From: Struthidea cinerea
Lineage: Eukaryota; Chordata; Aves; Passeriformes; Corcoracidae
NCBI GenBank assembly: GCA_013397865.1
Contig: VZTI01004617.1
Coordinates: 257-64,256, forward strand
Length of the DNA: 64,000 nucleotides
Direction of reading: 5' to 3'
In this document: positions 47,601 through 59,566 of the stretch, piece by piece
Position numbering within the stretch: the stretch's first letter is position 1
Layout: every line of letters begins with the position of its first letter
Made by a program: the position numbers and the translations under genes
The notes under the pieces: generated by a model
The model's input: the letters and a program-made list of their open reading frames with translations, nothing else
What the model was told of the DNA's origin: nothing
Databases searched by the model: none

Positions 47601-49344
47601 ATTAATAAAATATATGTGGAGAGGCTTGGAGTTTTGCCATGTCAACTTTCTAACTCCTCTCTTCTCCACTTGTGGAGGGGAGGAAGGGAACAGCCACCTC
47701 TGGATGTTTGCCAGGCCAAGAAGATGGATCAACACGCATTGGAGAGCATGGAAGCTCTCCCTGAAATATCCTAAAAACACTTAAAATCTCTGGCTGAGGT
47801 CTGGTTCACTCATTTCACCCATGGTTAACATCTCACTGCCACATTTAACGGTTTTCCCTCTGGTTTCTTAGGGCCCAGAGGTGACCATGATGTGGTTGGA
47901 TGGGTCCCAAGGACCAGATCCTCATGGAAATTGGGCAGAGATCCTCCAAATTTAACGTCGCGAGGAAAATTTCTAGGAATAATAACGCCCATCCACCCAG
48001 AGCCTTCCTAATTAGTCCTGTAGCACTGGGGACCTGCAAAAACTTCATCTGAGGTGAAATTCAATTTTTTTTGTTCCGTAAATCAATAAACCTGTCCATT
48101 ATTTGCAAAATCTGCATAGGAGGGTTCATCCTCTGCATTTTCTTCCAAAACAAGGCTTCCAAACAGGTAGTTTTGACTGTGAAGATGAAATAAAAGATAG
48201 GAAAAAAATCACCATGGAGCATCCTGGTACCTCTACTCAAAGTACAAACTGTCTGCTGCAAGATTTATTGGAAATACCGACAAACCCCTACCTGTGGGTG
48301 CAAAGGGCTCTGTTCTGCTGGCAGTTTTTGGTTTAGGGTGCTCATATTTAACACAGGGTTTAAATGCTGGAGATTATTTATATTCATTAGGGTGATTAAG
48401 CAGCTGCCTGAGCGGGACTCGTGGCTAAAGTTAAACCTGACTCTCGGTGCTCCGTTATGTGGAGGTTTGGGGGTGATGCTCCTGTGGAGGATATGTTCAG
48501 CTACTCTCTGTCCTCTCCTGACTCATGTTATTAATCTGATATCCTTTCCCAGCCCTCACTGATTCATTCCACTGTTGTTTCGTCCTTGAGCTTGATCTGT
48601 GGAAAATAAAACCCCGAACTCCTGCTCATCGTATTTTTACTCAGTTAACTCTCATCCTTCAGGGAAGCATTTGAGTTTCTCCACAACCTTGGGACGGCTT
48701 GGATGAATTGCAGCAATAGGCAGCAGAATCAGGAATTATTTGGCAACCTCACGTCAAAACACCGTGGATACAGCAGTGTGGATTCATCTCCGTCACTGCA
48801 ATCCTGCTTTTCCCTCCTCTTGCCGCGTTATTTCCATCCCTTCCCTTCCGCTGGGCCTGGGACTTGTCTGACCTGGCTGGGCTAGAAACTGCTGTGGGAG
48901 TTCTGTGGGGCTCATTTTTCTGCTGAATCAATTAATTAGGGAGGAATTAATTGGGTGAGCCCGTGAGCTGTTCCTACGGACGAGTGAAAAGGAGCCCTCC
49001 CTTCACACCCCCGTCATTACTGGGGTTCGGGTGTTAAACTAGAAAGCCACAGAGGGTTTTGCAATGAATCTTGCTGAGGCCCCTTTTTAAAAAAATATCC
49101 AACGGATTGGGGTTTTCCAGCTCTGGTGACCCAACAGGGCAGGTCAATGAGGGACCCTGGGGTTTGGCAGAGGTGGGAGGGAGCAGGGTGGCTCCTGGTA
49201 ACCAGTTCTAGTCTTAGAGTGGACTCATCCAGCTTGTCCTGCTAGAGAAGCTTGCAAGATACTGAACTTTGCACTAAATTGATGTATTTGCTGATAACTG
49301 AGTGCTTGAAAAGCTGAGTGGATCCTGGCTAACTGCCTGTTTGT
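44685..49344. other. Single-copy non-coding DNA
   Basis: No gene is supported. Frames of up to 165 codons (44932-45429, plus strand) show no known domain. At 48929-48953 there is a perfect 9-base inverted repeat, CAATTAATT, with a 7-base loop, giving two homeodomain-type TAATTA cores. Otherwise featureless. Confidence 0.5.
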
Positions 49345-49345
49345 C

Positions 49346-49402
49346 TTTTTTTTGGTTGGTTTTGGGGGGGGGAGTTTTTTTTTTTTGTTGTTGTTGTTTT
49401 TA
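49346..49402 (+). repeat. T/G-rich low-complexity tract
   Basis: A strand-asymmetric run: T8, GGTTGGT, T3, G9 (49364-49372), GAG-like break, T12, four GTT units and a final T5. Only T and G occur apart from one A. The opposite strand is therefore pure A/C. It resembles slippage-prone low-complexity DNA. Confidence 0.9.
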
Positions 49403-51628
49403 ATTTGGACCCTTGATTTTGTAAAACTCCTTTCCAAAATTGCCAAAACCTCTGTAAACTTCAATATTCTGTTCCATTCAATTTACAATTGCAAAGTTCC
49501 TATTTCACCTGCCACCGCAAATTCACTTCCGTTTTTTTTGGAGCCTTTCAATTCTCCATCATTTTATCCCTCCCGAGGTTCTGTGCCTGAATGCATCACG
49601 TTGAGTTAAACACAGGGATATTTCTGCCGTGCACCTTCAGCAGAGAAACTTCCATTACTCCCGAGAAGAAACCCAGAACTAATTCCCTCCCTGTCCTTAG
49701 CCAAGACACATTTTCTGCCTATAGGACACCTGTCAAAGAGGAACAGACTTTTTAATAAAATAAACAAAAATCATTTGGTGAGAAAACTCAGGGAAGAGAA
49801 AGAACCAGCCAAGTCCCGGATATCCTGGACAGCAGTTTTCATGCTTCCTTCAGCTGTCTTGAAGAAAAATGTCGTCTCTTTCTGGCCAATTCCAGTTTTA
49901 TTTTCAGCCTAAGGAATAGCTGGGGAGCATAGATGAAATTTTCTTTCTTGTCTAATGTAATCAAAGGCTTAGTGGATGAGGTAAATGACGGCACGAGCTA
50001 TAATTAAATGTTCCAGGGCCTGAGGTGTCTGACTGATCTGAATGTCAAAAGCGGGGTGAAAAATGAGCTGGAACGTGGGCAACAGACCTGCGTGGAGATG
50101 TTCCTTCTCTCCAGGATGAAAAGGTCACATTCCAACAGCCCCAAAACGTGGTGATGCTCAGACTGGGCTTCCAGAGGCTCAGAGAAGTTCAGGAAGGACT
50201 CTGGGCTCTGCTGGGACAATGCAGGAGGATGAGCTGAGCTCAGCTTTGTGGGGAGGGAAGTGCTGAGCCAGACCTGGAGGATCAGCCCATGAGCTGTGCT
50301 GGGATTGTGGCTGAGGGAAGTCCTTGGTGTCCCAGGCGGAGTTTCGGCCTCATTTCTCTGTGCCTGGTCAGATCCGTGTTAATGAGCTTTATGAAAAGGC
50401 CCTGTGAACTTGCCCTGGATCCGTGTGGGGCTGGAAATCTCTCTAATTACTTCTGATACTGAGCATGGCCATTCAAAGTCTCATTTGCAGGCTCTTCCGA
50501 GGTCCCTGGCCCTCTGTCCCAAACCCAAATGCCAAATGAGGCAGAAGGTGGATGCAGGCAGGATTAATCTGGTGTTTGTTGGGCACACTCTACCCCTGGT
50601 TAGTTCCTACTTGGCTTTTTCTTTCTGCCCTGACCTCAGCGTGCCTCTTTCCCTGCCTGCTGCTCTCTAAATAACACCCTCTCCTAAAACTGCATCTTAA
50701 AAAAAAAAAATTATCCCAGACTCCCTGTTCCTAATTCAGAAGCTCAGATCAAATCAGGCATAGAAATTGAAACAAAGACCAGAGCAGTTTAGACAAAACG
50801 GAATCGCTGCTTATTTTAATTCGCTGCAATTTTCCTGCAAGCGGCTCTGGACGTTTTATTTGTGAAATTTTCAAGTGTGAAATTACCTTAGTGCTGGGAG
50901 GCAGAGGCCAGCCCTGGAGACTGTTTACCCACAAGTTAAGAAAATGTTTTTGCAGTTGGCTGATGTTCAGCCCCATGAATAATATTTTGCAGGGGAGTTT
51001 GCTCCCTGATTAGCACAAAATGCTCTGTGCACGTCTAGGAGCAGCTTTCTGGTTGTTCCGCAGGTTTCTGAAATCCCTGCTGTTCCTCGGAATATTTGGG
51101 TTTTCCTTGGCATCCAGGCAGTGCAGAAAGTAGGGACACCGCGGACGAGGCCCAATGGACAGAGGAGAAGTTGCTTTACCCTGATTATGAGCAGGATGTG
51201 ATCTCTGGATCGACTTTCTCGTTTCTCAGAATAAATGAAAAAATATTTAATTACTCGTGGTTGTGTGAAGCCACTGCTGAGTCTGGCTCTTCTTGAGCTT
51301 GAAACACATCAGTGCTCAGCCTTTTCCCCTCTATCAGAAAGGTCTGTGCTGCCTGAGCCTAATCCTGCTTTTATCTTGGGAGAAATCATCGATCCATCCC
51401 TCAGTTCAGTGGCTTTTCCAGTGATTTGTCAGGATTCAAATTCGGGTGGGAATTTTGCATCTTATCTTCCTCACCATTGGAGAAAGGCTTTAGGCAGCAA
51501 TTCCAGGATTTTTTACTGCTCTTCAAACCTTCAGAAATGGCTCCTGTACATCCAAGAGCCTTCAGGCCACCAATGAATGTCAGTCAGGGTAAATGCAGGT
51601 TTAGAACCATCATCATATGTAGATTTCC
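49403..51628. other. Single-copy non-coding DNA
   Basis: No gene is supported. The stretch 49730-50030 is AT-rich with AATAAAATAAACAAAAATC and TATAATTAAATG-type motifs and no repeats, hence a CNE candidate. A ten-base A tract lies near 50700. Confidence 0.5.
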
Positions 51629-51705
51629 TGGAATCACAGGATCATGGAATGGTTTCAGTTGGAAGGGACCTTAAAGCCCATCCCATTCCACCCCCTGCCA
51701 TGGTT
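51629..51705 (-). repeat. CR1 LINE 3' fragment, reverse orientation
   Basis: About 75 bases: TGGAATCACAGGATCATGG, 'AATGGTTTCAGTTGGAAGGG', 'ACCTTAAAGCCCATCCCATTCC', 'ACCCCCTGCCATGG'. This is the terminal part of the common avian CR1 and is very short. Confidence 0.92.
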
Positions 51706-54700
51706 TATATCCATATAAAACCCAAGTCAGGCTGGAGCAATGCATGGATCAGGCTCCTATTTCTTGTTCTTATTTTATCCATTGCTCTTGAAGTGTAAAA
51801 CATTTCACTCTCTCACAGGCAGGGAGCCTGGTCAGAAGTTATCTCAATTTTATATCCTTCTAGGATAAAAATATTTACTTTTTCTGCTCAGAGATAAAAA
51901 CTTCCTGCTCTATTTTACGTTTTTTTCCCTTTTCTCTATATTCTTCCTATCACCCAGTTTACCTTTTGGCTGAGAAATTTGTTCTGTTGCAATTATTAAT
52001 CCCTGGGTTTGAATGGACCTGGTGATAACACAACTGAGGGAGTTGTACGTGGAATTTTTGTGGTATTTTCATTGAGGGACCCTGAAGAACATGAAGAGAT
52101 CTCAGACTGAAAGTGGTTTCAAGCTTTCTGACCATCTTCAGTGTTATTTACAATGACAGAGGCATTTCGTGGGTGGTTTAAGAGAATGAAGGCACTTTTT
52201 GGAGGATGGTCAGACAAGAACAGTGAGAAATCAGCAGATCCAACATTTTCCTACAGCAGCTCGAGTCCAAAGCAAATCAAACAGTTGTCAATAAAATTCC
52301 CTATAGTTCTTTAACTCCCTTTACCTTTATAGAGGGAAAATAATCTCTGGAAAAATGGGATGACTGCGAAATTTGGAAAAAAGTCATCAGAAGGCACTTG
52401 GGGACGTGTTCAATTCTTCAGCTTTTCATTAAGAAAAAAAATGAAATTTCTAAGCATTTTGACCAGATTTCTATTAATTTTACTCTGATCAACCCAAAAA
52501 GTGAATGGTTGGTGTGTTTATTGATATATTTGTGATTTTTCTGTTTTGCCAGCAGCAGGCAAAGCGTGCCTTGGGAAACCCTTGCAGGAACTTTGGCCGG
52601 GGTAGCCTTAGCTGTGCCCTGCGTTTCCTGCAGCTCCGCGGGGAACTGAACAATGGGCTCTAGCTCCCAGCCCTCAGCGACCTTTCCACGCTTGGGCCAC
52701 CAATCCCTGTGTACAAACACAACTTCAGCTGCGCTTTCTCAGCCCCGATTGTTTGGAGCCGCCTGAAAACTTCCTATGGAGCAAAAGGATTCGAACGCCG
52801 ACGGTGGTTTCCCTCCCGCCATCTGCTCCGGGTCTCCAAAACAACTCAGTCAGTACAATTTGGAAACGAATCTCTACAATGGGGGCACGTTGTTATTTCC
52901 TGCTCGCATACCCAATGAATTTGCCCCCTGTGCTGGCTCTGGGAATCAAATATTTTTGAGCTCATTGAGACGGTTCATTGGGGGGAGCAGAGAAAGGTTT
53001 GGGGTGAGAGAGAGGCCTGAAACGGGCACTAAAGGATGACAGAGAAGCAGGAGGGAGGAGATGGGAATAAAAGCAAAGGGATCAGAGCAAGCAGGGAGGG
53101 AGCAGCAGCACTGGGAATGTGTTGCCTGAGTCTGTCCATGCCATTTTTGGGCTGGGATCCCCCTCTGGATGTGTCCATCTTCCCTGGCAGTGAAAGGATC
53201 CACATAACTTTACTTCCATGGAAAGCCTGAGCCGTGGCATCTGCCTCCTGCTCCAGCATTCCCTCCCCAGCAGGGCTTTCCAGAGGGAATCTGCTCTTTC
53301 CACCTTCCGGAGGTGCAGGGATTGACTGGCGAAAAGGAGGATCTGGCAACGTAGCCCCACAGACCCATTCCAGCCCCTGGGAAACTCCCAGGAAGGAAAC
53401 TCTCCTTCCCTAGGAAAGGCACCTGTTTATTAATTAGCACCTCTAAATTAATTAGGGGCTGAGTTTCTTCATGGGGACAAACAGGATTTCAGGGAAATAG
53501 AAAAGAGGAGTGGCTCTGTCCTGCACAAACCTTCCTTCTTTGAGGCTGCTCCTTCTCTAAAGCATCCTCAGCTTGGCCCTGCCCATCCTGCGCTGAATCC
53601 AGGCACTGGTTTCATTTTTGTTTTCCCTCCTGTTGTGAAGGCACTGCACCGCTCCTTATTTCTGATTTTTCCTGGCTCATTTGTGCTCTTTGCAAAGCTT
53701 TTAATTAAGATGGCATTTGATCAACTGGCTGAATGTTTCCTTAAGCAGAAGAAGGTAGAGGTGCTGATATATTTGTACTTTGAACAGTCTGGGCAAGGCT
53801 GTTTTCTCAAGGCTGGACCTCTCTGACAAACTCTTGGGGTTTGGTCCATGTTTATAATAAATAAATAAATTGAAAAGAAACAAGAGAAGATTAAAAAATA
53901 CCCTCCAGTGCTCTGCGAAATTGAAAGCAGAAGGCTGGACCTGTCTATGAAAAACTGGAAGAAAACTTCCTCTGGAAATCCCAGGCAGAGGCACAAGGTG
54001 ATGCCATCTGCCAGGCTGAACTTTTCCAGGTGCAGCCAACCTGCAGCTCCTGCTTCCCATGCCAGCTCCCAGCTGCTGTGGCGCTGAGCCATCAGGAGCT
54101 GCTGGATCAGGGCTCTCTGCGTCACTCCAGGATCTGTCTGCAAGGTCGGCCTGGCCTAATCCTGCCTGGAGCCCCCGGGAGCTGCTGGAATCCCCCCAGG
54201 GCTTCCATCTTCCCACATTTTCCAAACTGGGAGCAAAGTCTTGGCCAGATGAAGTGGTTGCTGTTGTCTGCAGCACTGGGCAGGTTGAGCAACCTCCATT
54301 CCCGCATTCCCATCCCTCCCTTTCATCCCTTACCGCAGGGATCCACCCGCTGTGATTCCCTGTGGATCCTGTCCTATCTGGATCCAGCCCTTCTCCCGCC
54401 GAACGCTTCGAGCCGGGATCTTCTCTGAAGAACCCTGGGATTATCAAGATTTGGATTAGCAGGCAATTTCCTGAGCTTCTTGACATCATAAATGAGGTCA
54501 AAAAGGTCTTTTTGAATGGAACCCATTAATCTCCTTGTTGTTAGCAAGGAAATGTTGAAAAGTGCAGGTGTTAACAGTCGCTGTGTTATTTTTGGGAGAA
54601 TGTGAACTGAAACACTCACAGGAAGCGTAGTATTCCCCTGCCAGCATCCTGGAGTATTATTTTAGGCAGCAGAACTGAGGGTTATGTGCAGGATTATGCT

Positions 54701-57700
54701 TTCATCACACCTTTCGGGCTCAAGCACTTTGTGTGCAAGAATTTTGCCTGGAGCGTTTCTTTGCTCTGTCTCCTCTGTTTTGGAAAATGAAAATAATCGC
54801 CGTGGTCGCCGTCAAGCAGCAGCGTTGTGGTGCAACTCCTGGGCAAAAGCAGGACAGAATTCAGTCCCTGCATCACAGGAGGAATCGCAGAAGGGATTTG
54901 CTTAAGGGATCATTTCAGCTTGCTCCAAAATAAAGCAACGTGGGGGCATCCGTTCCTCCAGCTGCTCTTTGAAAGGCTTCTTCAGCAAAGCCTTTTTACA
55001 AATACACGGCTGGAAATGAGCCCAGGTAGGAGCTCTGGGGTCTGGATCCAATATCCAGCCTGTTTGCTGGCTTTAGGAGCAGATTCTGGAAGGGGTGGAA
55101 TAAATGACTGGGAAAGGGTTGTGCACGTGTTGTGATGGGAGGAAGGTCCCAGAGAAAATCAGAATTCGGGAGAGTTTTAACCACCGGATTTCTGCTGCCT
55201 CCTGCTCCGCATTCTTCTCCTAATTGAATTCCCAAGCCTTGTAGCTAAAGTAAGATCCATACCCTCAGAACAACAACACAGGCTTGTGTTTCAGGCACAC
55301 ATCTAAATATGTTCACCACTTGAAAGGTTTCCAAAACATGGGAACTTCTCTGTGTGCAGTGGACAGAGCTGCAACGTGTTCTGATGGCAAAGAAAATGAG
55401 AAAATCAGAAAAAAATACTCAAATTACCGCTAAGGGCAATGAGGAATAAATGAAATAACGCGATTGAAGCCTGGTTTTTGCAGGTATTGCCGGTTTGCTC
55501 TGACGTGGCTGGGGAGTCGCTTGTTCTTGCAAAGAATGACCTTATGTGGATGGCCAGACAGAGCTAACAAAGCCACATCACAGGGGAAATGTCAGCACTG
55601 GTGGCTCAGTGAATGCGCTGGCTGCAGAAACTTTCCCCAGTGACACTGGGTGGTTATAAAAAGCAGCATCTCCGCAGAGATTCAGAGGGAAACCATCCAG
55701 GATCCCTGAAGAAATTAATGACCCTCAGGGATGAAGGGCTCGATGTTCTTTGCTGATATAAAAATGCTGAGTGGAGGAGCAGAGTCACCCCAAAGCTTCC
55801 CATTTGTTTGCTTTCATTTCTCCTCCTTTTTTAAAAAGTGGTGGCTGGAGCTCGCCGGCCAATGGAACTTATCGGGAGAAGCCGCCTGGATCCTGAGGTT
55901 TTCCCACCAGCTGATTAAATTCCAGAACGATCAAACAGGAATCTCACTGAACATGGAAGAAATTCCCTTCCCGTCCCCACCAACCTGCCCTGCACTACTG
56001 CGCTGGCAGGCCAAGCAATTTTCCTCAGAATATCTGGAATGTGAGATGGGTTACTCATAGCCAGGCACTTTTCCAAGCAGCTCTTTATCGGCTACGAGGG
56101 GTTTTTTTTAGGGTTTGTGGAGTTCTGACTAACAAAGGAGGCAGAGCTTTTAAACTCTGCAGAAACATTCTTGGCTGAGCGAAGCGGGGATGCTCAGGGT
56201 CTGCTCCAGTCGTGCCTATGGGTTTAAATTGGGAGATGGGATCTCTGGGTGGTCACTACAGCTTCAGATAAATGCCTAAAAGAGAGTTTGCCTCGCTAAT
56301 TACCAGATTTGCATCAGTTACTGTAATGCTGTGGCTAATCAGGTGTGTAATAGAACTCCCTTGGTTTTAGTGCTGATACAGAAATCCCAGAAAAAGGAAG
56401 ATTTTTGCTAACGTGTCTATCAAACAGGAAAAAAGACCCTGGGAGCTCCCAAAAATGTAATGATGACAACTGCACGACACAAGCCAAATCAAAGCTTTTC
56501 CCCCGAGAGTGGGTTAGAAATGACACCGCTCTTTCAACCCTATAATTCCTGCGTGTTTTAAATGTTGCTTCCCAAGGTGGTGGAGATTTAGGCTGAGCAG
56601 GATGATAGGCAAGGATCCTGGCCCACCAGCACCGTCCTGCTCCTGATAGGGAACCACTGATTGCTGCCCACAATCCAAGGCAAAGGGAGGATAATTTCCC
56701 AGGAACCAAAGCCATAAATACTCTCGTTCACCTTAAATGGGATTAATAAAGATACTCCCTTCTCTTAAACGCACTAATTCAAAATAATGCACTCACTCCC
56801 CAGCAGTTTTTTTTTTTTTACCTGACATCTGTTCCAACATCTGCTGAGCAGGACAAGAATGAATCATATTACACTGATTATATTTGCTTAATTCTACCAT
56901 GTAGTCTTTGATCCACATGAGGTGGACATGCTGAGCCAGATACCACAAAACCCAGACTTCAATCCGGGAGTTCTTGCACCAAACAATTACAAGGCCCAGA
57001 TTTTGATTCTTGGCTGCATGGACACAGCGAGGAGAAAAGTAATTTCTTGTTCACAGGCTTCCAGATTCACTCTCTGTGTGTTGAGGGGAAGATTTTCCTC
57101 ATGTCCCTCAAGTTTTTCTCCGTAAAGGAGTCTGCAGCAGGCTGGAGAATTCCTCTGGATGTGGAAAGGTGTTCCCTGCTCCCAGGTTTTGCTGACTCCC
57201 CAAAGGACACCCTCGAGCATATTTGTCACCCACACCCAGCTCTCCCAGGGTTGTTCCCTCATCAGAGGTTCCAAAATCCTTCATTAAGGCTTTGGAAGGG
57301 GGAAAATCTTCTTTTCCTCATGACATCATTCCGAAAGGGATGCTGCAATGAGAGGAGGATCACAAGCAATTTGATTTTTCCTGTGTGTGCCATAACCTTT
57401 GGCATTCAGACTGAACGAGCTCTCCACTTCTCTGTACGATTTCCAGCAGGTGCCCTTTCCAAGGGGCTGTTTGGAACAATCCCCCGACCCTGAAGATTTC
57501 TTTTGATTAAAAAATAAAAGGAGGAGGAAAGAAGAATTAAAAATCACCTCAGCCAGATGATTTTATTCCATGGTTTTAATTAGGCGGTTGGGAAGAGACC
57601 AAAATTGAGTTGCAGCGCATTTGGAAGCACCTCAGGCAGCCGCACAAATTACTGAGTTACAACTAAATGCTGCAGAAATCCCACGGATTACATGGAGGCC

Positions 57701-59337
57701 CAACCAAAGCTTCATGGGACAAGTCAGAAGAGGAAAAGCTGTTTTTATTTACATTTGGTGAAGTGCTCGTTGGGGTAGAATACACAGAGCAGAGAATTAG
57801 AATCTGTTTGTGGTGTTTTTAGACGTGTGGACACAGACTTTTTCCCTAAGATGGCATCGAAAGTCTCCGAGTCCCACACCGAGAACTTCAAAATTGGAAA
57901 ATAAAGCTGGGAGGACCAAAGTGAGCTCTGTCTATCCAGAACATCTTGGCTGTCTCCTCCTGGGATGTGTCGTGGCAGACTGGAGATCTTTCCCTAAAGT
58001 TGCCTTCACCTTAATTAAGAGACAATTTCTTGCCTCATAGGTAGAGCAAGGCACAGAGGTGGAGGAGATGCAACTCATGCATCGTTTTTGAGCACGTGTG
58101 CCCATAGGCAGGACCTCAAACCATCTCTGATCTCTCTAGGTTCCCTCATTTCCACGTTTTTCCTTTTATTCCATTTTTGTTGCCCGTATTTTGAGGGATG
58201 CTCCCACTCTTTCAAAAAAGGTCGGCCCCAAATTGGTTGAAATTGAAATTAAAGGACAGAGAAAGCAAAAAGAAAGAAAAAATGACTGCAGGAATTATCT
58301 GGCCATCCTCTTTTCCTCCACCAATTTAAAGGAGGGAGAAAAGCCTCCATAAAAACCCATGTCCAGGGAAACTAAACTGTCTTTGGTCAAAGTCTTGGTG
58401 TCTTGGAACAAGGAAAACGTGTGCGGAATAATTTCCAGCTAGTTTTAACTGGGATATCACTTATATTCCCTACAGGCTTGTGCTGGGGTCACCTGGAGCA
58501 GGTGGATGAGGAGCTTTTTGTGACATCAGCATAAATCCAAGGAAAGCGACAATGGGTGTTGGTGGCACTTCTTGTTTCAATCCCTGACGTGTCAGGGATC
58601 CCAGCGCTCTCCAAGGAGGGAGGAGGGATTGGAGGACATTTCTTCATCTTGACGTGTTTGGGTGTTTTTCCAAGCCAAGTTTCCTTGGTTTTGTGCTGCT
58701 CCCTTTCTCCTTTCCTGGTACAACTCACACACACACAAATAAAGCTGTTTATAGTGCCTGAGACTCCCCATAAATAAGCCTGGAAGAATTTCCTGGAGCC
58801 CTGCTGGTGTCTTCCAGCCTCTTGTGTTTAGACATGGACGTCTTTGAAGGGATTTTTGGTTCCTTTCAGGAATGGAGAGTGTTTGGAAGGACCTTAAAAA
58901 AAATTTAGGCGCTGGAGGTGTGGAGCTCGATGCCTCTGGATTTCTGGAGTTCACCTGAGTGGTTCCTCCCAGCCTCCCTCTTCCCGCTGTTCATTTTTAA
59001 ATAGTTTTTCACAACACAGAGACTCCCTTTGGGGCTAGAGCATTGGAAATGGGGATTGGGCAGTCTGGACAAGGGAAAGCTTTGGAGTGATCCAGTTTCA
59101 GCTTCCCAGGGCCTCAAGGCCTACAAGGAAGACGGAGAGAGATTTGGAATTTTCATCCCGCCATGTCCCTCTGCTGAGCTGCCTCCAAGCCAGCCAGGAG
59201 ATTGCTCCAGGTCGGGCTGAGGAAACCATCTGGCTTTTTCTGGGATGCTTGAAGTGCTCACCTCTCTGCCAGGAAGAAGCTGATCCCTGCCAGCTCTGGC
59301 AGGAGGTTTTCCAGGATGATTCCTGACGACAAGGAAT
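51706..59337. other. Single-copy non-coding DNA
   Basis: No gene is supported over 7.6 kb. The 266-codon minus-strand frame at 53701-54501 has no known domain and is matched by open frames on the plus strand. ATTAATTAG occurs twice, 18 bases apart, at 53429-53437 and 53447-53455. A short AAAT repeat is at about 53857-53870, and a T13 tract at 56807-56819. The stretch 56250-56350 is AT-rich and includes ATTTGCAT and CTAATTACC motifs. Confidence 0.5.
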
Positions 59338-59438
59338 TGGATGGACCTGAGCAACCTTGTGCAGAATCAAAGCTGGTCTGGCTCTGACGGCCCAGGAGAT
59401 CTTCAGAAGTCTCCTCCAACCTCAATTCTTCCATGGTT
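59338..59438 (+). repeat. Degraded CR1 LINE 3' fragment
   Basis: 'GGATGGACCTGAGCAACCTTG' near the start and 'GGAGATCTTCAGAAGTCTCC' then 'TCCAACCTCAATTCTTCCATGG' near the end follow the order of the CR1 3' end in sense orientation, with many substitutions. It probably represents an old copy and is less certain than the others. Confidence 0.55.
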
Positions 59439-59499
59439 TAACAGTGGAGCCTCAACCATCCTGAGATGATAAAACCTAAAGGCAGGCTCTGATTTTATG

Positions 59500-59566
59500 G
59501 GATAGAATCAGAATCATGGAATGGTTTAGGTGGGAAAGGACTTTAGAGCTCATCTCATCCCTCCCC
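59500..59566 (-). repeat. CR1 LINE 3' fragment, reverse orientation
   Basis: Begins GATAGAATCAGAATCATGG and continues 'AATGGTTTAGGTGGGAAAGG', 'ACTTTAGAGCTCATCTCATCC'. About 65 bases of the CR1 tail are left. It lies about 60 bases from the sense-oriented piece at 59338, so two insertions face each other tail to tail. Confidence 0.88.

Noticed and set aside
53701..54501. 266-codon open frame, minus strand
   Set aside because: Overlaps plus-strand frames of about 100-130 codons over the same bases. No family resemblance, no splice or start context.
55598..55640. GTGGCTCAGTGAATGCGC, similar to a tRNA A box
   Set aside because: No B box (GTTCGAATC-like) at the proper distance and no cloverleaf pairing, so neither a tRNA nor a tRNA-derived SINE is supported.
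58870..58905. TTTGGAAGGACCTTAAA, similar to a CR1 start in reverse orientation
   Set aside because: Match too short and the flanks do not follow CR1.
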